From Chenopodium formosanum (taxonomy: Eukaryota > Streptophyta > Magnoliopsida > Caryophyllales > Amaranthaceae), in assembly GCA_024500155.1 (NCBI GenBank), contig CM044858.1:30088786-30152785 (forward strand): DNA of 64,000 nucleotides. Direction: 5' to 3'. Made by a program: the position numbers and the translations under genes. Of this stretch, positions 43,831-56,447 are shown piece after piece (the first letter of the stretch is position 1; each line of letters starts with the position of its first letter). Below the pieces are notes generated by a model. The model ran no database searches and was not told the DNA's origin. It was given only the letters and a program-made list of their open reading frames with translations.

Positions 43831-46792
43831 CATTATGTATGTAGTGGTACTTTTTCCATCATATTTTCCACCCTCAAGTTCCCATTATTTACAACAATGC
43901 CACCCCATCATATTTGCATGCCAAATATATAGAGCTTATGCGCCAAGCCGCCAATACTTCTCTAAATGAGTCAAACACTCGTGAACAAGCTCAGTAAAGA
44001 CTTGGTCAATAGCTCATTCACTAAGAATGCAAATGAGCTTGAACAAAAAATATTGAGAATTAAATCTCGATCTTAAATAAATCTCTTTTTTTATGGGTAA
44101 ATGAAATTCTTTAAGAGATGAGAAATATTGAGAATCAAGTCTTAGTTTTCTACGTAAAGTAGTCTTTTTTTTAATACTTGTGTTTTGTTGTTATACCAAT
44201 ATAGATATTGTGTAGCCACTTGTTTAATGCATCATCACAATCACAAAGTCTAAATAAATGTTATATTTTCTTCATCGTTCTCGCTTGTGTGTGTTGTGTG
44301 TACACAAATACTCTAATAGATCATTCCCTCTTTCTCTCTATCTTATCTATAACAGGCAAGAATGCCGCCCCTGATTTCTCAAATCAAAAGTTTACTTAGC
44401 TTGTGTTCCTTCGTCCCCACAAGTGCCATGGGTTACACCCGACCCTTTTGAGTGATGGGCAAGGGTAGAGTGTAGAATCTAGTGTCAAAACACTCGGATT
44501 GTAACTTAGCGAATGAGTAAAACTTATGAAATCGTGTAGGATGATCAGATTGCAACAATTTTAATTAGATTCCACTATTACAAAAAGTGTCAAATAATCT
44601 AAGGTTGTTACACGTGAGAGGAGCAAAACAAAATTTTTTTTGTTGATGTTACGATAATTAGGGATATTTTAAAAACAGGTTTGAATTAGGACGAACATGA
44701 CTGAATTCATTAGAACTATTCTCGTCTCTTGGTTGAGAAACATTTGATGTTCGCCTGTTTGGTCTTTTGGTCTGGTTCATTACAAATCCATTTAAAATCG
44801 ATCTAGGATCAGATTGATTTTTTAAAATTTAAAATTTTGGAATAAAACTTCTATTTCTTCTTTCAATGTGTTAGTAATATTTTTCCATTATCAACTATGT
44901 TATTATAGAAGTTCAAAATAGGGAATTAACTAACATTTTTTTTTTTTGAATATTAAGGAATATTGGCACTCTAAATTAAATAATCTCAACTTTTGTGGTG
45001 TGCGCAATATAATAATACGACATAAGGTAAGGTATATTTGCTCTCATCACTAGCATCTTTTAAAGTTTTCTCGCAAAATAGTACAAACGCCAGTGACAAG
45101 AATTTAAATCTTAGGGAATATTATTTCGTCATTCAAATGTATCATTTTAATCGTTTTACAATTAGTATTAAAAAGTTGATGCCTTGGTTTGTGTGCTTCA
45201 TTTTCAAGCCGCAAAATTGCTTGATTGATTAAAGTTTTGGTGGTCTAGTGCCAAATTTGAGGCCAAAATTGGGCAAAAAAAAAAAAAAAAAAAAAAAAGA
45301 CAAAAACTCCTTAGTTTCATGCAAGGAATTTCCCGATTTTCAGTGTATCATTTATTAAACTGCAGAAATCGCTGAATTAAAGTTTTGGGGATCATTTTGT
45401 TTATTAAAGATCAAATAATTTGTGGTTACAAGATAGCAAACCAAGGATTTTTTTGCCATTATTACCAATTTCAACCTCAAATGTGGTACTTTGGGACCAA
45501 AATAATCCCCATAATCTTAGCCGGACACATTTTGGATTTGGAAATGAAACACATAAACTAAACCATGCATTTACTTCATTCCATGCAAATGGAGGTGTTT
45601 GTGGTTTGCGAGCTTTAGCCTTAAATTTGTTTTTGAGGGCTAAAATGACTTCCAAAACCTAAATCAAACAATTTTTGCGGCTTTAGAAAAAGCACACAAA
45701 TTTAGAGATTTTTGGTCTTTTTGCCAATTTCGATCTCTAAATTGACTTTTAAAAACCAAAGTAATGACCCCTTAAACCTTAACCAACTAATTTTAGCAGC
45801 TCGGAAATGAAGCACTCAAAAAGAAGCATGTCCTTGCACCCAAATCAATATGTTTTAACGGAATATTTCCTAAGATTCTCATTTTAGTAGTCAGTGCCAT
45901 GCTATTTTGCACAAATACTTGAATAGGTGGTGATGCTAAAAGCAAAAGCATAGATTGAATTAATTTGCATACATAATTGTGATAATTTAGCGCAAAGTTT
46001 CCATCCTTTGATTTTTCCTTTCATTTTTTAACTTTTTAATTTTGATATTATAATATATGATATATAGAAGGAAAAAAAAAACTAAAACCGGTATGTACTG
46101 ATTCGGTCTAAGTTTTGCACTAGTTTAATCGGTCCAAGCTAGGTCCAGTCAAGCAAACTCGAGTTAGTCTTTGAATCTTAAAATTTAAAATTTTAGCTTT
46201 CGGTCCAAGAGTGGACCGATGAACAACCCTAGTGATAATATTATGTATAAATTCGATTTAGGTATTGGATCAAATAATTTCATTTAGTTGAGTTATGCCC
46301 CGCTTGCTCTGGTAGATTCCAGATTAATGGAGTATAAATTACTCTTTGATGAAATAGAAAAGATCGTGGAACAATTTCATTCACACAATTAACTTATTCA
46401 TCAACTAGTTTATCCAAAATGCTTTAGCGTTTTAATCATTTTTCAACAGTAAAACAACTGTCAAAATGCTTTGTTAGGTGAGTTGTATGTAGCCTTTTTA
46501 ATATTATGTCTCTTAATGACCAAATTAGAACTATTTCATATCATAATTAAGTACCTTTGTCAATCAAGCGGGACCTTTAATAAAAAGATTATTGGAAGAT
46601 TACTCACAAATTTATGCATGTAACAGTGTTGTTAAGATTAGAATAGATTCACGTATCCCTTTCATGGATTAGGAGGTTGATTCAAATTGTCATGTACATA
46701 CAAGGATAATTTTGTCCTTTGATTTGTTGCCAAATGTGACAATTAATCATTCGTTATTAACTTATTATTGTTACTATGACAAGAAGAATTAC
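43831..46792. other. AT-rich region, no gene recognised
   Basis: No conserved protein, inverted end or long duplication found over about 3 kb. It includes a 24-bp A run near 45277-45298 and weak internal similarity around 45240-45780 (CCAAATTT-type phrases). The overlapping frames near 45404-45662 on both strands look like chance. Confidence 0.4.
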
Positions 46793-46819
46793 CATACGTC
46801 AAAAGTAAGAGAAAAAAAA
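46793..46819 (+). mobile_element. Micro-retroposed insertion, 27 nt with A tail
   Basis: The exact 14-bp ACAAGAAGAATTAC is present at 46779-46792 and 46820-46833. The insert is CATACGTCAAAAGTAAGAG followed by A. Confidence 0.65.
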
Positions 46820-47113
46820 ACAAGAAGAATTACAAGTTCACAATTATTGATTTCTTGATACATGCTAAGCTACTCCCTATGAGTCTATGACACTAGCCTA
46901 GTATGAATTTCCTCTAGCAATGTATAAAACTTTCCCCTGAAAAAACACAATTTTTAAGATTTAATGTGATTTCTTGATTAAACTTTAACCTAATTCATAC
47001 TATAATCTTTAAAGAAAAATTTCGTTTCTCCTTTCACTGTTAATTACAAAGTTTATAAAATCGTACTATTCTGAAATCATGTTCTTCAGTTCTTCCAATG
47101 ACCACCTTTATTA

Positions 47114-47375
47114 CTCCCTTTGTTTTTTTTTATATGCATCAGTTTGACAGTTATATATGGCGAGACGCTACTTTAACCATAAATATCTTTAATGGTGTAT
47201 TAGTAAAAATTGTAACAAAATTATTTTATGAAACTAGACATTATGACGAATCTGATGATATATAATATAATAACATTTATTCATTTTTTAGAGGTGAAAA
47301 AAATTAAGTCAACCATAATATGTGAATAGTGCAATTGTCAAAGTGGTAGGTGCATATAAAAAAAAACGGAGGAAG
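47114..47375. mobile_element. Stowaway-like MITE, 262 bp
   Basis: Ends CTCCCTTTGTTTTTTTTTAT with ATGCATC and, inverted, GTGCATATAAAAAAAAACGG with AGGAAG are flanked by TA. Confidence 0.85.
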
Positions 47376-47734
47376 TATTTTACATGTCAGGTAAAAAATA
47401 TTATATACGATCTTATTATACTTCTCGTGCTATCTATATATATATTCATAGTATCACTTATTACTTGTTGAGGGACAATAAATTAGAAAATTACTTTGCT
47501 TCTCACGATAAAACGTAAATTAGTTACCGGATTTTTGGACATTGGAAGAACCATAAATTGTTTGCGCATTTTTTTTTCCATCAACTACATAATTTAATAC
47601 AAAGTATAATGTTAATGAAGTTTTTGGACTCTCAATCTTAATTTATATAACATTAATTATACTAATTTGTACGTGAATTTTGTCATGCATTCCTAAAATA
47701 ATATCAAATTAGGAAATATATTAAATGCTTATAT

Positions 47735-47902
47735 ATTTTTTTTTATTCCACTTGGTTCACCCTTTGGGTTAATCCGGATTTGGGGATCAGCTTCTAGGTG
47801 GTTAGGTTCCAGTCCCCTCCCAATTATTGTTGTAAGGGATCGAACATGCAATTTTTCCTATCAAGTATAGTCCCAATCACCACTACACCAACAATCAATT
47901 GG
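47735..47902 (-). mobile_element. SINE, minus orientation, same family as 54240-54410
   Basis: Flanked by the 18-bp TATATTAA(A/T)TGCTTATAT with one mismatch (47717-47734, 47903-47920). On the minus strand it starts ACCAATTGATTGTTGGTGTA, carries GTGGTGATTGGGACTA and GTTCGATCCCTTAC (A- and B-box positions), then GGGGACTGGAACCTAACCAC, and ends in a poly(A) tail. It matches the SINE at 54240 over its length. Confidence 0.88.
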
Positions 47903-47920
47903 TATATTAATTGCTTATAT

Positions 47921-48693
47921 AGCATTACCTTTTTGACTAAAAGTATATCACTTGTTAGTTATTAAGGGAAATATTGCATTTTTATTAGGAAAAACTATCA
48001 CAAATAATACAAACTTTGAACGATCCGTCAAAAACAAGTCAATCTTTAAATTATTTTTAAATAATACAAACTTTGAGAGATATTCGCTATAAACAAGTTA
48101 AAACCAGTTAGTTACCTAATGAACATATTATATGGAGCATGTGGTATTGCATTATTTTTTTAAAACTGTTAAACAAGTTTAAAAGATAAATAAAAAATTA
48201 ACTGGCCATATAAGTTGCAAGTATAATAACTTTTTAAAGCGAATACCCCTTACAGGTTGTATTATTCAGAAATAATTAAAAGATTGACTTGTTTTTAGCG
48301 GACCGCTAAAAAATGGTATTATTTTTAATAATTTTTTTTTTTATTAAACCAGAGAATTCCTCCCATTTTTATTACCTATTGCCATGCCCTTGTAAAATCT
48401 TGGGATTAAAGGCCAAATAATACAAGGCAAAAGTTAATGAGCGGATTGAGCGCCCCCGGGGTGTTAGATAAGAGAATTAAAAGTGGAAATATTAAAGTAA
48501 AACTAACATTAATTACACCGAACGACGCGTGATTTTGTCATTCATTCCTAACTTAATACTCTTTCAACTAATAAAATTATTCCTTAATTAACGCCTCAGG
48601 ACGCTCGTTAGCAAGATCCATAATACAATGCTCATTTCCACTCACTAACTAATTCCTACCAAACAAACATTTGTTTATTAAAATTTGGAATTT
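47921..48693. other. AT-rich region, no feature delimited
   Basis: At about 47990-48340 an imperfect inverted arrangement (AATAATACAAACTTTGA ... AAATAATTAAAAGATTGACT) suggests an old MITE-like element, but I could not fix ends or a duplication. Confidence 0.3.
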
Positions 48694-48707
48694 ATAATTC
48701 TATTTCC

Positions 48708-48739
48708 TGGGGCTTGCTCCTCATGTTCACCAAAAAAAA
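48708..48739 (+). mobile_element. Micro-retroposed insertion, 32 nt with A tail
   Basis: The exact 14-bp ATAATTCTATTTCC is present at 48694-48707 and 48740-48753. The insert is TGGGGCTTGCTCCTCATG, TTCACC and an A run. Confidence 0.72.
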
Positions 48740-48753
48740 ATAATTCTATTTCC

Positions 48754-50481
48754 AACTCATAATCCGACACACCAAACACCCTATAAATGCAAAAAAAAGT
48801 TAGATTTAATTTAGTGGGATTTATAATTCCCCTTCCAAACCATAATGAACTACCATAATGGCTAAGCAAATTCAGGGACATTTAACATGATGGTTTCCAA
48901 ACCACCAATCACCTCCAATTAATAAGACCAAACCTTTATCACTAATCTAATCAAACTTTGATTACTAAACAAGGACTCAAGGAGTACTTGAGAAAATGAA
49001 GCCAATTATCTTGATAGAGAATAAAAGTTAGAAATTGCTATAAATAGACTCCTTTAATTTAGCACTTAGATTGATTTACCAAACAATAAGGAAATCAAGG
49101 TTGTTTAGTTTTTTTCAATTCATTAATGAAAACTTCAATTTTAAAGCAATTGTAAATGTATACATCGTATTATATACGATTATACGAAGTATTTTGTATC
49201 CCAAGTCACGAGAATGCACCTTATCAAAATCTTTCAAGTTTTGTGTAAATGATTTTCCTTGATTTGTATTGCATATCAACAGAGTATATATATTACAACC
49301 TAAGTGTAACCTAAAACCCAATTAGGACTTAAGTACATAAATAACAACTATAAATATAACATAATAGAATTAAATTGATTTATATCTCTCACAAATCAAT
49401 TAAATTCGAGCATAATAACCGAGACTCTTTAAGAGTAGCAAAAAGGGTAAGAGAATCCACACCCGTAGTTGTCGTCGTTGGTTGATTGATCTTACAAAAC
49501 CTCAAATCCATAGTTCCATTAATTAATTGAATGATTTCCTTGTATTTCGACCCACATACAACCATCCAATGAGCTATACATGTATGTACTATAGTAGTTT
49601 TATGAGTAACAGTGAACTACGGAACAATATAATACAAAGTCCAACTGACATGAATTGAGAAGAAATAACGATGTGCAGCAAAAGACTGCAGAGGAGCAAT
49701 AAATCAAATAATGCACAAAAACTTTATACTAAAAAAAAAAAAAAAAAAGAGAGAAAGATTCACATAAAAACAGTAAACGTGACACAAGTCATACAAGTAA
49801 TTACAAGATGGTCTGATAGAAAAGTAGGGCCCAAATAAGCAATAAGGGTTTTGTCGTAGCTACTTTTAAGTCCTGAGACATCTTTCAGAAATAGCGCGCG
49901 AAAACAGCGCGGGAGCTGTTTCCCAATGCACCTCTTCTGTAAATGCAGTGTCCTACCATCATGCCCCCTATGTTTTTTTTTTCTTTTTATTAAAATTATA
50001 TTGAAAAATTTTACAGTAATTGATTGGAAAATAAATTAAATTTTTTTCTTTGGTTTGTCAGAAATTTACATCCTGAAAAATCAAAAATTCCTTTTTAGAA
50101 AGAAAAGGATATTTGGACCCACTTCATATCATTTCAAATGTTAACTCTTTTGATGTTGACATCCATCTCTCTCTCCCTCACGTAATTATTTCTAAAGAAT
50201 GATTATAGATTAGAAAGGATGGAGAAGAATTGTAGGAAGGGAAATTAAACCATTCATTTTTTTTAATTATTATTAAAAAATTAAAAAGATTTTCTCAATT
50301 ATTTGGGTGTCGATCATTTTTGCAAACTACTCGTATTAAATATTGTGGACAAAGTATAAATAAAATATTATAAAACAAATGTAGAGTTATTATTATAAAA
50401 TAATCAAAAGCTATATTAATACTCCCTCTAATATAACTAATAAATAAAGTCGGATCTCACAACTATACTACGAGACACTTA
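48754..50481. other. AT-rich region, no gene recognised
   Basis: No conserved coding frame. It includes A runs near 49732-49748 and a CGCGCGAAAACAGCGCGGGAG patch near 49894-49914. Nothing else could be delimited. Confidence 0.4.
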
Positions 50482-50650
50482 GAGCCTATAATGTTCAGCT
50501 TAATTTCAGTTCATTTCAATTCAGTTCAGTTCCTAATTTTCTTCTCTCTTAAACTATTAATTTTAGCTCTATCCAGTTCAATTAAGCTCCAATCAGTTCA
50601 GTTCAATTCAATTTAGTTCAGTTATTTTTAGTATAAATCGGAACAGGCCC
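50482..50650 (-). mobile_element. Tourist-like MITE, 169 bp
   Basis: Ends GAGCCTATAATGTTC and GAACAGGCCC are approximately inverted and flanked by TTA (50479-50481, 50651-50653). TTCAG-type repeats lie inside both ends. Confidence 0.78.
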
Positions 50651-50924
50651 TTAGCGTTCCCATTTGTCGTCAAGTGGAGCGCCACATATACAATACATAG
50701 TTATTATTGTGACACATAAGATACTATGTAAGCGAATTTTAAATAGATTGCGTAAGATAAACAAGTTGTACGGGTAATAAATTTTATCATCAACATAATT
50801 CCAATATTTAATATGTACAAAATAAATCATAACTTTTATTAAATATCATATAAATCGATTCTATTTCCAAAATAAAATTCATTTTAAAAAGTTTTTAATT
50901 TAATTCACAAATTCTTATTTGTGG

Positions 50925-51215
50925 CTAGTCATATGGTGTGACCACTTCACAATAAGGCAATTAATTAAGTAATAATGGGTTACGACGATGAGCAAATGAG
51001 GTTACCTTGACGTATGTAGGTTATTTAAATGAAAAAAAAGGGTTACTCTCTTAGATAAATGAAATGTTATTTCAATTTTTAAAACAAAAAATTATGGGTT
51101 ACTTGAAAGAATAAATGGGGTTACTTATTTCTAAATTAGTTGATATTATTCATACAATGAATTAGAGTTACTTTAATGGACAAAATGAAGTTACTCTTAC
51201 GAATAAATATGGTTA

Positions 51216-51301
<86 letters not shown>

Positions 51302-51352
51302 AATAAGGATTATTCTTATAAATCAATGTGGTCAACCCATGTGGCTATCTAC
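50925..51352. mobile_element. GTTACT-family inverted-end repeat, copy A
   Basis: The left end TGTGGCTAGTCATATGGTG, then TGACCAC, is matched in inverted form by the right end GTGGTCAACCCATGTGGCTA with TCTACA. The interior has repeated GGTTACT/AGTTACTC units at irregular spacing and an (AT)40 microsatellite at 51219-51298. No protein is encoded and no clear target duplication is seen. Confidence 0.55.
51219..51298. repeat. (AT)40 microsatellite
   Basis: About 80 bp of uninterrupted AT dinucleotides inside the GTTACT-family repeat. Confidence 0.95.
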
Positions 51353-51355
51353 ATA

Positions 51356-51548
51356 CTCCATCCATTTTTAAATACTTGTTCCATTTCTCCATGCACGGAG
51401 TTTAAGGAGAAAATGGAGAAAATAATAAAGTATGGAAGTAGTGGGGTAGGTGGGTAGTTGGAAGAATAAAAAATTATAAAAAAAAAACACACAAGGAAAA
51501 TAATGGTCAAAAATGAAGGGTAGAACAAGTATTTAAAAACGAAAGGAG
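51356..51548. mobile_element. Stowaway-like MITE, 193 bp
   Basis: Ends CTCCATCCATTTTTAAATAC with TTGTTC and, inverted, GAACAAGTATTTAAAAACGA with AAGGAG lie between TA copies. It directly abuts repeat copy A. Confidence 0.82.
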
Positions 51549-51849
51549 TACAAGACTTACTCATCTACTTATTTTTTAAAAAAATAGAGAATTAGTAAAA
51601 ATAAGTTTTTTTTTTTAAAAAAAAATAGTTAAAATAATATAATTTTGTAAAAATAATTGCAGTTCAATAAAAATATTTTCAAGTCAATAATAACCAAGAT
51701 ATCTATCTACAAACAAAACTACCAAAAATACACTATTATATAAATAAGTGACATGATATCGTATGTCTTAATATCATGCATTAATAAAATGGATTATATG
51801 ACTATATTTAACAATCCAGCCAAAAAGTTTATCCTAAAATATAATCAAC

Positions 51850-51880
51850 CATCTATACATCATGTGGGTACAAAACTAGT
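51850..51880 (+). mobile_element. Helitron-like 3' terminus
   Basis: ACAAAACTAG|T at 51870-51880 matches the end of the Helitron at 57770-59208 (GGGACAAAACTAGT). The preceding hairpin is degenerate. The sequence after it (AACTAATATATAAAGC) resembles a Helitron 5' end, suggesting neighbouring insertions. Confidence 0.4.
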
Positions 51881-52149
51881 AACTAATATATAAAGCTAAG
51901 CTTTAAGCCAGACCACGAGACATCGACACTTGACGTGTTAGCTTTTTGCTAGGTGTCGCGCTACATAGGCAACAATTGGATATTACTATATTAGTATGAA
52001 ACGTAGGATTTATTTGATTATTTTTTTGTAGAATAAAAATTATGGACTAATCTATTAGGATATAAAGTTTGATAGATTTATATAGATTTTGTAGGATAGA
52101 CAAAAAGTTAGTTTAGAGTTCTATTTAAATAAGTTTGGATCAACCGGTC

Positions 52150-52385
52150 TTGTGTGTGGTTGGACACACCGTGTGGCCATTTATAAAACAACAAAGTAAT
52201 CTCTATAATACTGACAAGTAACCCCTATAATATAATACTGACTGGGTAATCCCTATAATACTGACAGAGTAACTCTTTTTACACTGACAAAATAACCCCT
52301 TTAACACTGACCAAGTAATACGAATCTATTACACTAACAAAGTAACCCGTATGATGGGTTGGTCTCACTGTGTGGCCAACTACAT
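52150..52385. mobile_element. GTTACT-family inverted-end repeat, copy B, with 23-bp minisatellite
   Basis: The left end TGTGTGGTTGGACACACCGT, then GTGGCCA, is matched in inverted form by the right end TGGTCTCACTGTGTGGCCAA with CTACATA. Between them (about 52190-52355) lie roughly 6.5 copies of a 23-bp unit, consensus CAAAGTAACCCCTATAATAC then TGA, some lengthened to 27 bp. Confidence 0.7.
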
Positions 52386-52478
52386 ATAGGAATTTGTGAA
52401 TTTAGATTAATTTTGTAGAAAAAAATTGTTGGTTTGGAGTTATATATTCAATATAATACCAATACCTCATATGACATA

Positions 52479-52710
52479 CTTCCTCCGTTTTTATTTAGTT
52501 GCAACACACCCCTTTGGCACGCATGTTAAGGAAGATATCAGATTAGGTAAATTGATAAATTAAATTACAAAATTTTAACACCTATAAGAAGAAAGAGTTA
52601 AGTTGCTACGGTTTATATTTCATAGCTTAATTCATTCGTTTACCTAGTTTAATCACATCATCAATAAGCGTGATAAAAGGTGTGTTGCAAGTATATAAAA
52701 ATAGAGGAAA
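52479..52710. mobile_element. Stowaway-like MITE, 232 bp
   Basis: Ends CTTCCTCCGTTTTTATTTAG with TTGCAACACACC and, inverted, GGTGTGTTGCAAGTATATAA with AAATAGAGGAAA are flanked by TA. Confidence 0.85.
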
Positions 52711-52741
52711 TATTAAATTATAACTTTGTTCCCAAAAAAAA

Positions 52742-53245
52742 AAAAAAAAACTCCTACCAACCGCCGCTGCTGGTTCGCCCAGTCGACCACCCTCGACCCC
52801 CGACCACCTGAACGACGCACCACCCTAACCCTTAAAGTCGTACCCAGTTTAGCCTCCGCCCATCTCTAATTTAATTGGTTTTCTGGAAACGGGTTAGGGT
52901 TAGGTGAGGGCGGTTTTTGGTTGGTGTGGGTTGGGGTTTCAATGACGGTTTTGGGTGAGAGAGAGAATTTCGGCGACGATGATGGTGTGGGAGAGGATTT
53001 CGACAACGTGGGTGGTTTTTGGGTTGTGTGGGAGATGATTTCGTCAAAGCTGGTGGTTTTTGGGTTTGTGTGGGTGAGAGTTTCGGCGACGTAGGTGGTT
53101 TTAGGGGAGGGGGATGGCAAAATACGGCAGCGTGGGTGGTTTCGCCGGTTTTGGTGGAGGCAAATGGGTGTCGGCGACCTGGGCTACGGTGTCAGCGGTT
53201 GAGATAAGGTGGCGCCAGTGGTGGAGCTAGCTGGGTTAGGGATTT
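52742..53245. other. GC-rich island with degenerate internal repeats
   Basis: Markedly richer in G and C than its surroundings. It has phrases such as GTGGGTGGTTTTTGGG and ATTTCGGCGACG repeated four or more times at variable spacing. On the minus strand an open frame at 53120-52866 is Pro/Ser/Thr-rich with THTNPKTT and HTNQKPPSP repeats. It may be captured or once-coding DNA; no family recognised. Confidence 0.4.
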
Positions 53246-53432
53246 TCTTTTTTTTTTTTTTTTAATTTTTTTTCTTTTTTTTATTCAATTTTTTAAACCT
53301 ATAGAATCCGTTTAGTGGTGGTGAAATCAAATTTGTGAGTTTTTTTTTATGGTGTTATAATAAAAGTTTTTTTTTTTTGTGGTGTTATAATCAAAATTTG
53401 TGTTTTTTTTTGTGGTGTTATTTTCTAAAATT

Positions 53433-53486
53433 TTCTTCTTCTTCTTCTTCTTCTTCTTCTTCTTCTTCTTCTTCTCCTTCTCCTTC

Positions 53487-53543
<57 letters not shown>
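53433..53543. repeat. Compound microsatellite (TTC)n-(TTA)n
   Basis: About 18 TTC-type triplets (with two CTCC interruptions) followed by about 18 TTA triplets. The plus-strand frames of Ser/Tyr or Phe/Leu runs are artefacts of it. Confidence 0.95.
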
Positions 53544-53670
53544 GGTTGTTTTAGGTCAGTAAAGTTTAGTTCAGCAAATTTCAGTGCAGATCAATTTAGT
53601 TCTCAATTCAGTCTAGTTCAGTCTAGTTCAGCACATTTCAGTTAAGTTCATTTCAGCAAATTTCAGTTTT
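53544..53670 (-). mobile_element. Degenerate TTCAG-rich Tourist-family fragment
   Basis: Following TTA, GGTTGTTTTAGGTCAG opens a stretch of TTCAG/GTTCAG repeats like those of the Tourist-like family. A matching right end was not found. Confidence 0.45.
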
Positions 53671-53977
53671 GAAGGGAAGTCAAAATTCCTATGAATCATC
53701 ATTGCTCCCATTTTCAATTTTTATGTCAACCAACAAGAAGTCCAAAATGATATTCAATGGATTTTGTTTGCCCATAAGAAATTAAGCTAACCAAATGAAC
53801 AATACTTAAACATATCATTGAAAAGGCGGCTATTTTCATTTTTCAATGTTTTTACAATCATTTTTACTACATAATAGTAATTATATAAATAGTCAAAGTC
53901 ATATGAAAAATATGCTAGCTAAAGTGATGTAAATATGAAAAAATGGAATACCATAAAATTATAATACTTTGTAATTA

Positions 53978-54010
53978 CTCCCTCCGTTTCCTGAAAGATG
54001 ATTACACTTG
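53978..54010. mobile_element. Single Stowaway-like end
   Basis: CTCCCTCCGTTTCCTGAAAG after a TA resembles a Stowaway end. No partner end is found downstream, so this is a fragment. Confidence 0.5.
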
Positions 54011-54239
54011 TCATTTTGGGCATTTCCTTTGTTGGTTACGCTTTAATCATATAAAATGCTATTGTTATTTAATCTTCCATCTACATTCTACTAGTAAATT
54101 AATGCTCACTTAATAATAATAAAAACTATATTTGTAAAATAATAAAAAATATCACCACTAGGGCAATTACTATTAGAAAATAGATTTCACCGTATAATTG
54201 TATATTCAAATTTACTCATTTGCACAAAATGAGCAATTT

Positions 54240-54410
54240 ACCAATTGGATATTGGTCTAGTGGTGATTGAGATTACATTTGGTAGGGAGGACTTGTGTTT
54301 GATCTCTCGCAACAACAATTGGTAGGGGACTGGAACCTAACCACCCAGAACTGATCTCCGAATCCGAATTAGCCCAAAGGGTAAACCGGATAGAACATTA
54401 AAAAAAAAAA
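54240..54410 (+). mobile_element. SINE with poly(A) tail, 171 bp
   Basis: The exact 9-bp duplication GAGCAATTT lies at 54231-54239 and 54411-54419. The body starts ACCAATTGGATATTGGTCTA, with A-box-like GTCTAGTGGTGA and B-box-like TTTGATCTCTCGC. It continues GGGGACTGGAACCTAACCAC and ends in A11. Same family as 47735-47902. Confidence 0.9.
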
Positions 54411-54686
54411 GAGCAATTTTTTTTTTCTTTCTCTTTTCACAAAATGTGTAATTTTTCTAATAAGAAATGAGAAAAAAAAATAATACTACCTTTAGACGTT
54501 ATCAACCTTAATAAGTTATAATCATTGATAACCTTTTTAACAAGTTAAGTGTGACACGTGTCGTTGTTTGATTGGTTAGCATTTTTTTAATTATAATGTA
54601 ATATATTAAAAATCCATTTTGATTTTAACTAACCCACTAACCTTTGATTAATTAACCTATGACATGCAATTTAGATATTTATAAGA

Positions 54687-56020
54687 TTAGTGCTCGTGTG
54701 ATGCACAATAGTAATAATTTTTTTTTTCTCATATTTAATTTATTATGTTATAATATAAAAATGAGGCAATCTATGTAGAATAAATAAATCCAATGTATAT
54801 AAGAAAAATGAAATAACAAGGAAAAAGTGTGCTAAAAATATTTAAAAGTAGTTTACATTATATTACATTAATGATGCATGTTAGTATTCCCAATTATATT
54901 ATACAATGTAACTGTCGTTTGACTTTTTATTGATAAATTGTTTTATTAAAAAAAATTATACAATATACTTTCAAAAAATAAGCTAAGTAAAATAACTTAA
55001 AGCTGATATAGTATATTGTTTTAGTGAGATATTTTTTTAATGTAGTTTGACATGTGTCCAAAATTAAATGATGTAAGTATAATTTGTTTGTGTAATAATT
55101 TATAGATTTTTTAGAGAAAAAAAAATTAAAGTTTTGTAAAATTAGATAAAAATATAGTAGAAAATTAAGTCAATTATTAATGTGGCATAAGATTTCAAAT
55201 CAATACTATGAACAGAAAGTTTTATTTTTTTATTTTTATTTATATTTATTTATTTATTTATTTATTTATTATTATTATTTTTTTTGCAACAAACTCTGAC
55301 CCACTATTGTACAACTATAATGGTAATTCTAATGTTAATATTGTAAAACTATGCTCGGCGTGTCGTTTAGTATGCAGCTTATTTATGAATGTCAAATGTA
55401 ATAAGTTTATCATCTCAATAAATTAATTTAAAAAAGATAATAATTATTTTTTATTTACTAAGATATTAATTTTTAAATTACATACTATACAAATAATTGA
55501 TTGATATTTTATATTTCTTTAAAATTAGACATATAACATAGTTGTCGAACACACCATTTATCCTATAGTCATTTCTACTAATCCATTAGTTTATCAAACA
55601 AAATATTAGAGGTATTTGGAAAACAAAAATTAAGTGATGTTTTAAAGTAATTTCTATAATATCAATTATATGAATCAATTTTATTACTACTTTTTTTGTC
55701 AAAATCTAGTAACTCATTTATTATAATGATGATATATAGGATTTGGAAGAATTATGTTATTATAATGATAAAATATTTTAGGTAAATGTGTATGAACGAA
55801 TTAAGAACACGAAATTAAAAGGAATATATTTTTTAACAAAAAAACAAAAAGGAACATTTTATTACAAAGATAATATATACCATTTGGAATAATGTTTTCA
55901 TAATAGTTGTATTATAAAAATTTTCCAAATAAGATATTTGCTAAATAGGGAGGGGGAGTTTTGAAGGGAAAAAACAGCACCAGGATGTGACACATGTCAC
56001 TCCCGGTGTTTGTTTTAGTA
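54687..56020 (-). mobile_element. Candidate Helitron, minus strand, about 1.33 kb
   Basis: On the minus strand a 5'-like motif ATACTAAAACAAACACCGGG lies at about 56016-55998, followed by GACATGTGTCAC. The 3'-like end at 54687 reads TGTGCATCACACGAGCACTAAT (CTRRT rule). Neither end has perfect diagnostic bases, and nothing coding lies between. Confidence 0.42.
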
Positions 56021-56408
56021 TTCAGTTAATTTATTAATTGGCATGACACCACAACTTGTTGATGTGACAAAATTTTATTGGCCTCTGTTTAGTTTTTTAT
56101 TTTCATTTTGATTATTTTTAATGTCCATAATGTATTAAATTTGTATTTTATGTATTCTTTTTAATACATGTATTTTCTTAAGAAATACATAATTATAAAT
56201 TATGAAAATCAATTTTTATAATATTAATTAATTTTCGAATTTATAGTTATAATTAAAAATCAAAAAATTACATTGTTCATCAATGTTAGTTCATCAACCA
56301 TGTCATAGATTAGCCCTATTCCCAAAATCAAATAAATTCGTAAATTCGAACTGAATTCAGGATTAAACTTCCAAAACAAATTGTGCTTTGCACTTTGTTT
56401 TTGTTTTT

Positions 56409-56445
<37 letters not shown>
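56409..56445. repeat. Poly-T tract
   Basis: Long T run preceded by TTTTTG repeats. The Lys- or Phe-rich frames across it are artefacts. Confidence 0.9.

Positions 56446-56447
<2 letters not shown>

Noticed and set aside
45404..45662. Overlapping 80-codon frames on both strands
   Set aside because: Mutually complementary frames with no family resemblance and no splice or promoter context.
51214..51310. (AT)n region considered as a scaffold-attachment site or cruciform
   Set aside because: Sequence alone supports only a microsatellite; nothing indicates a function.
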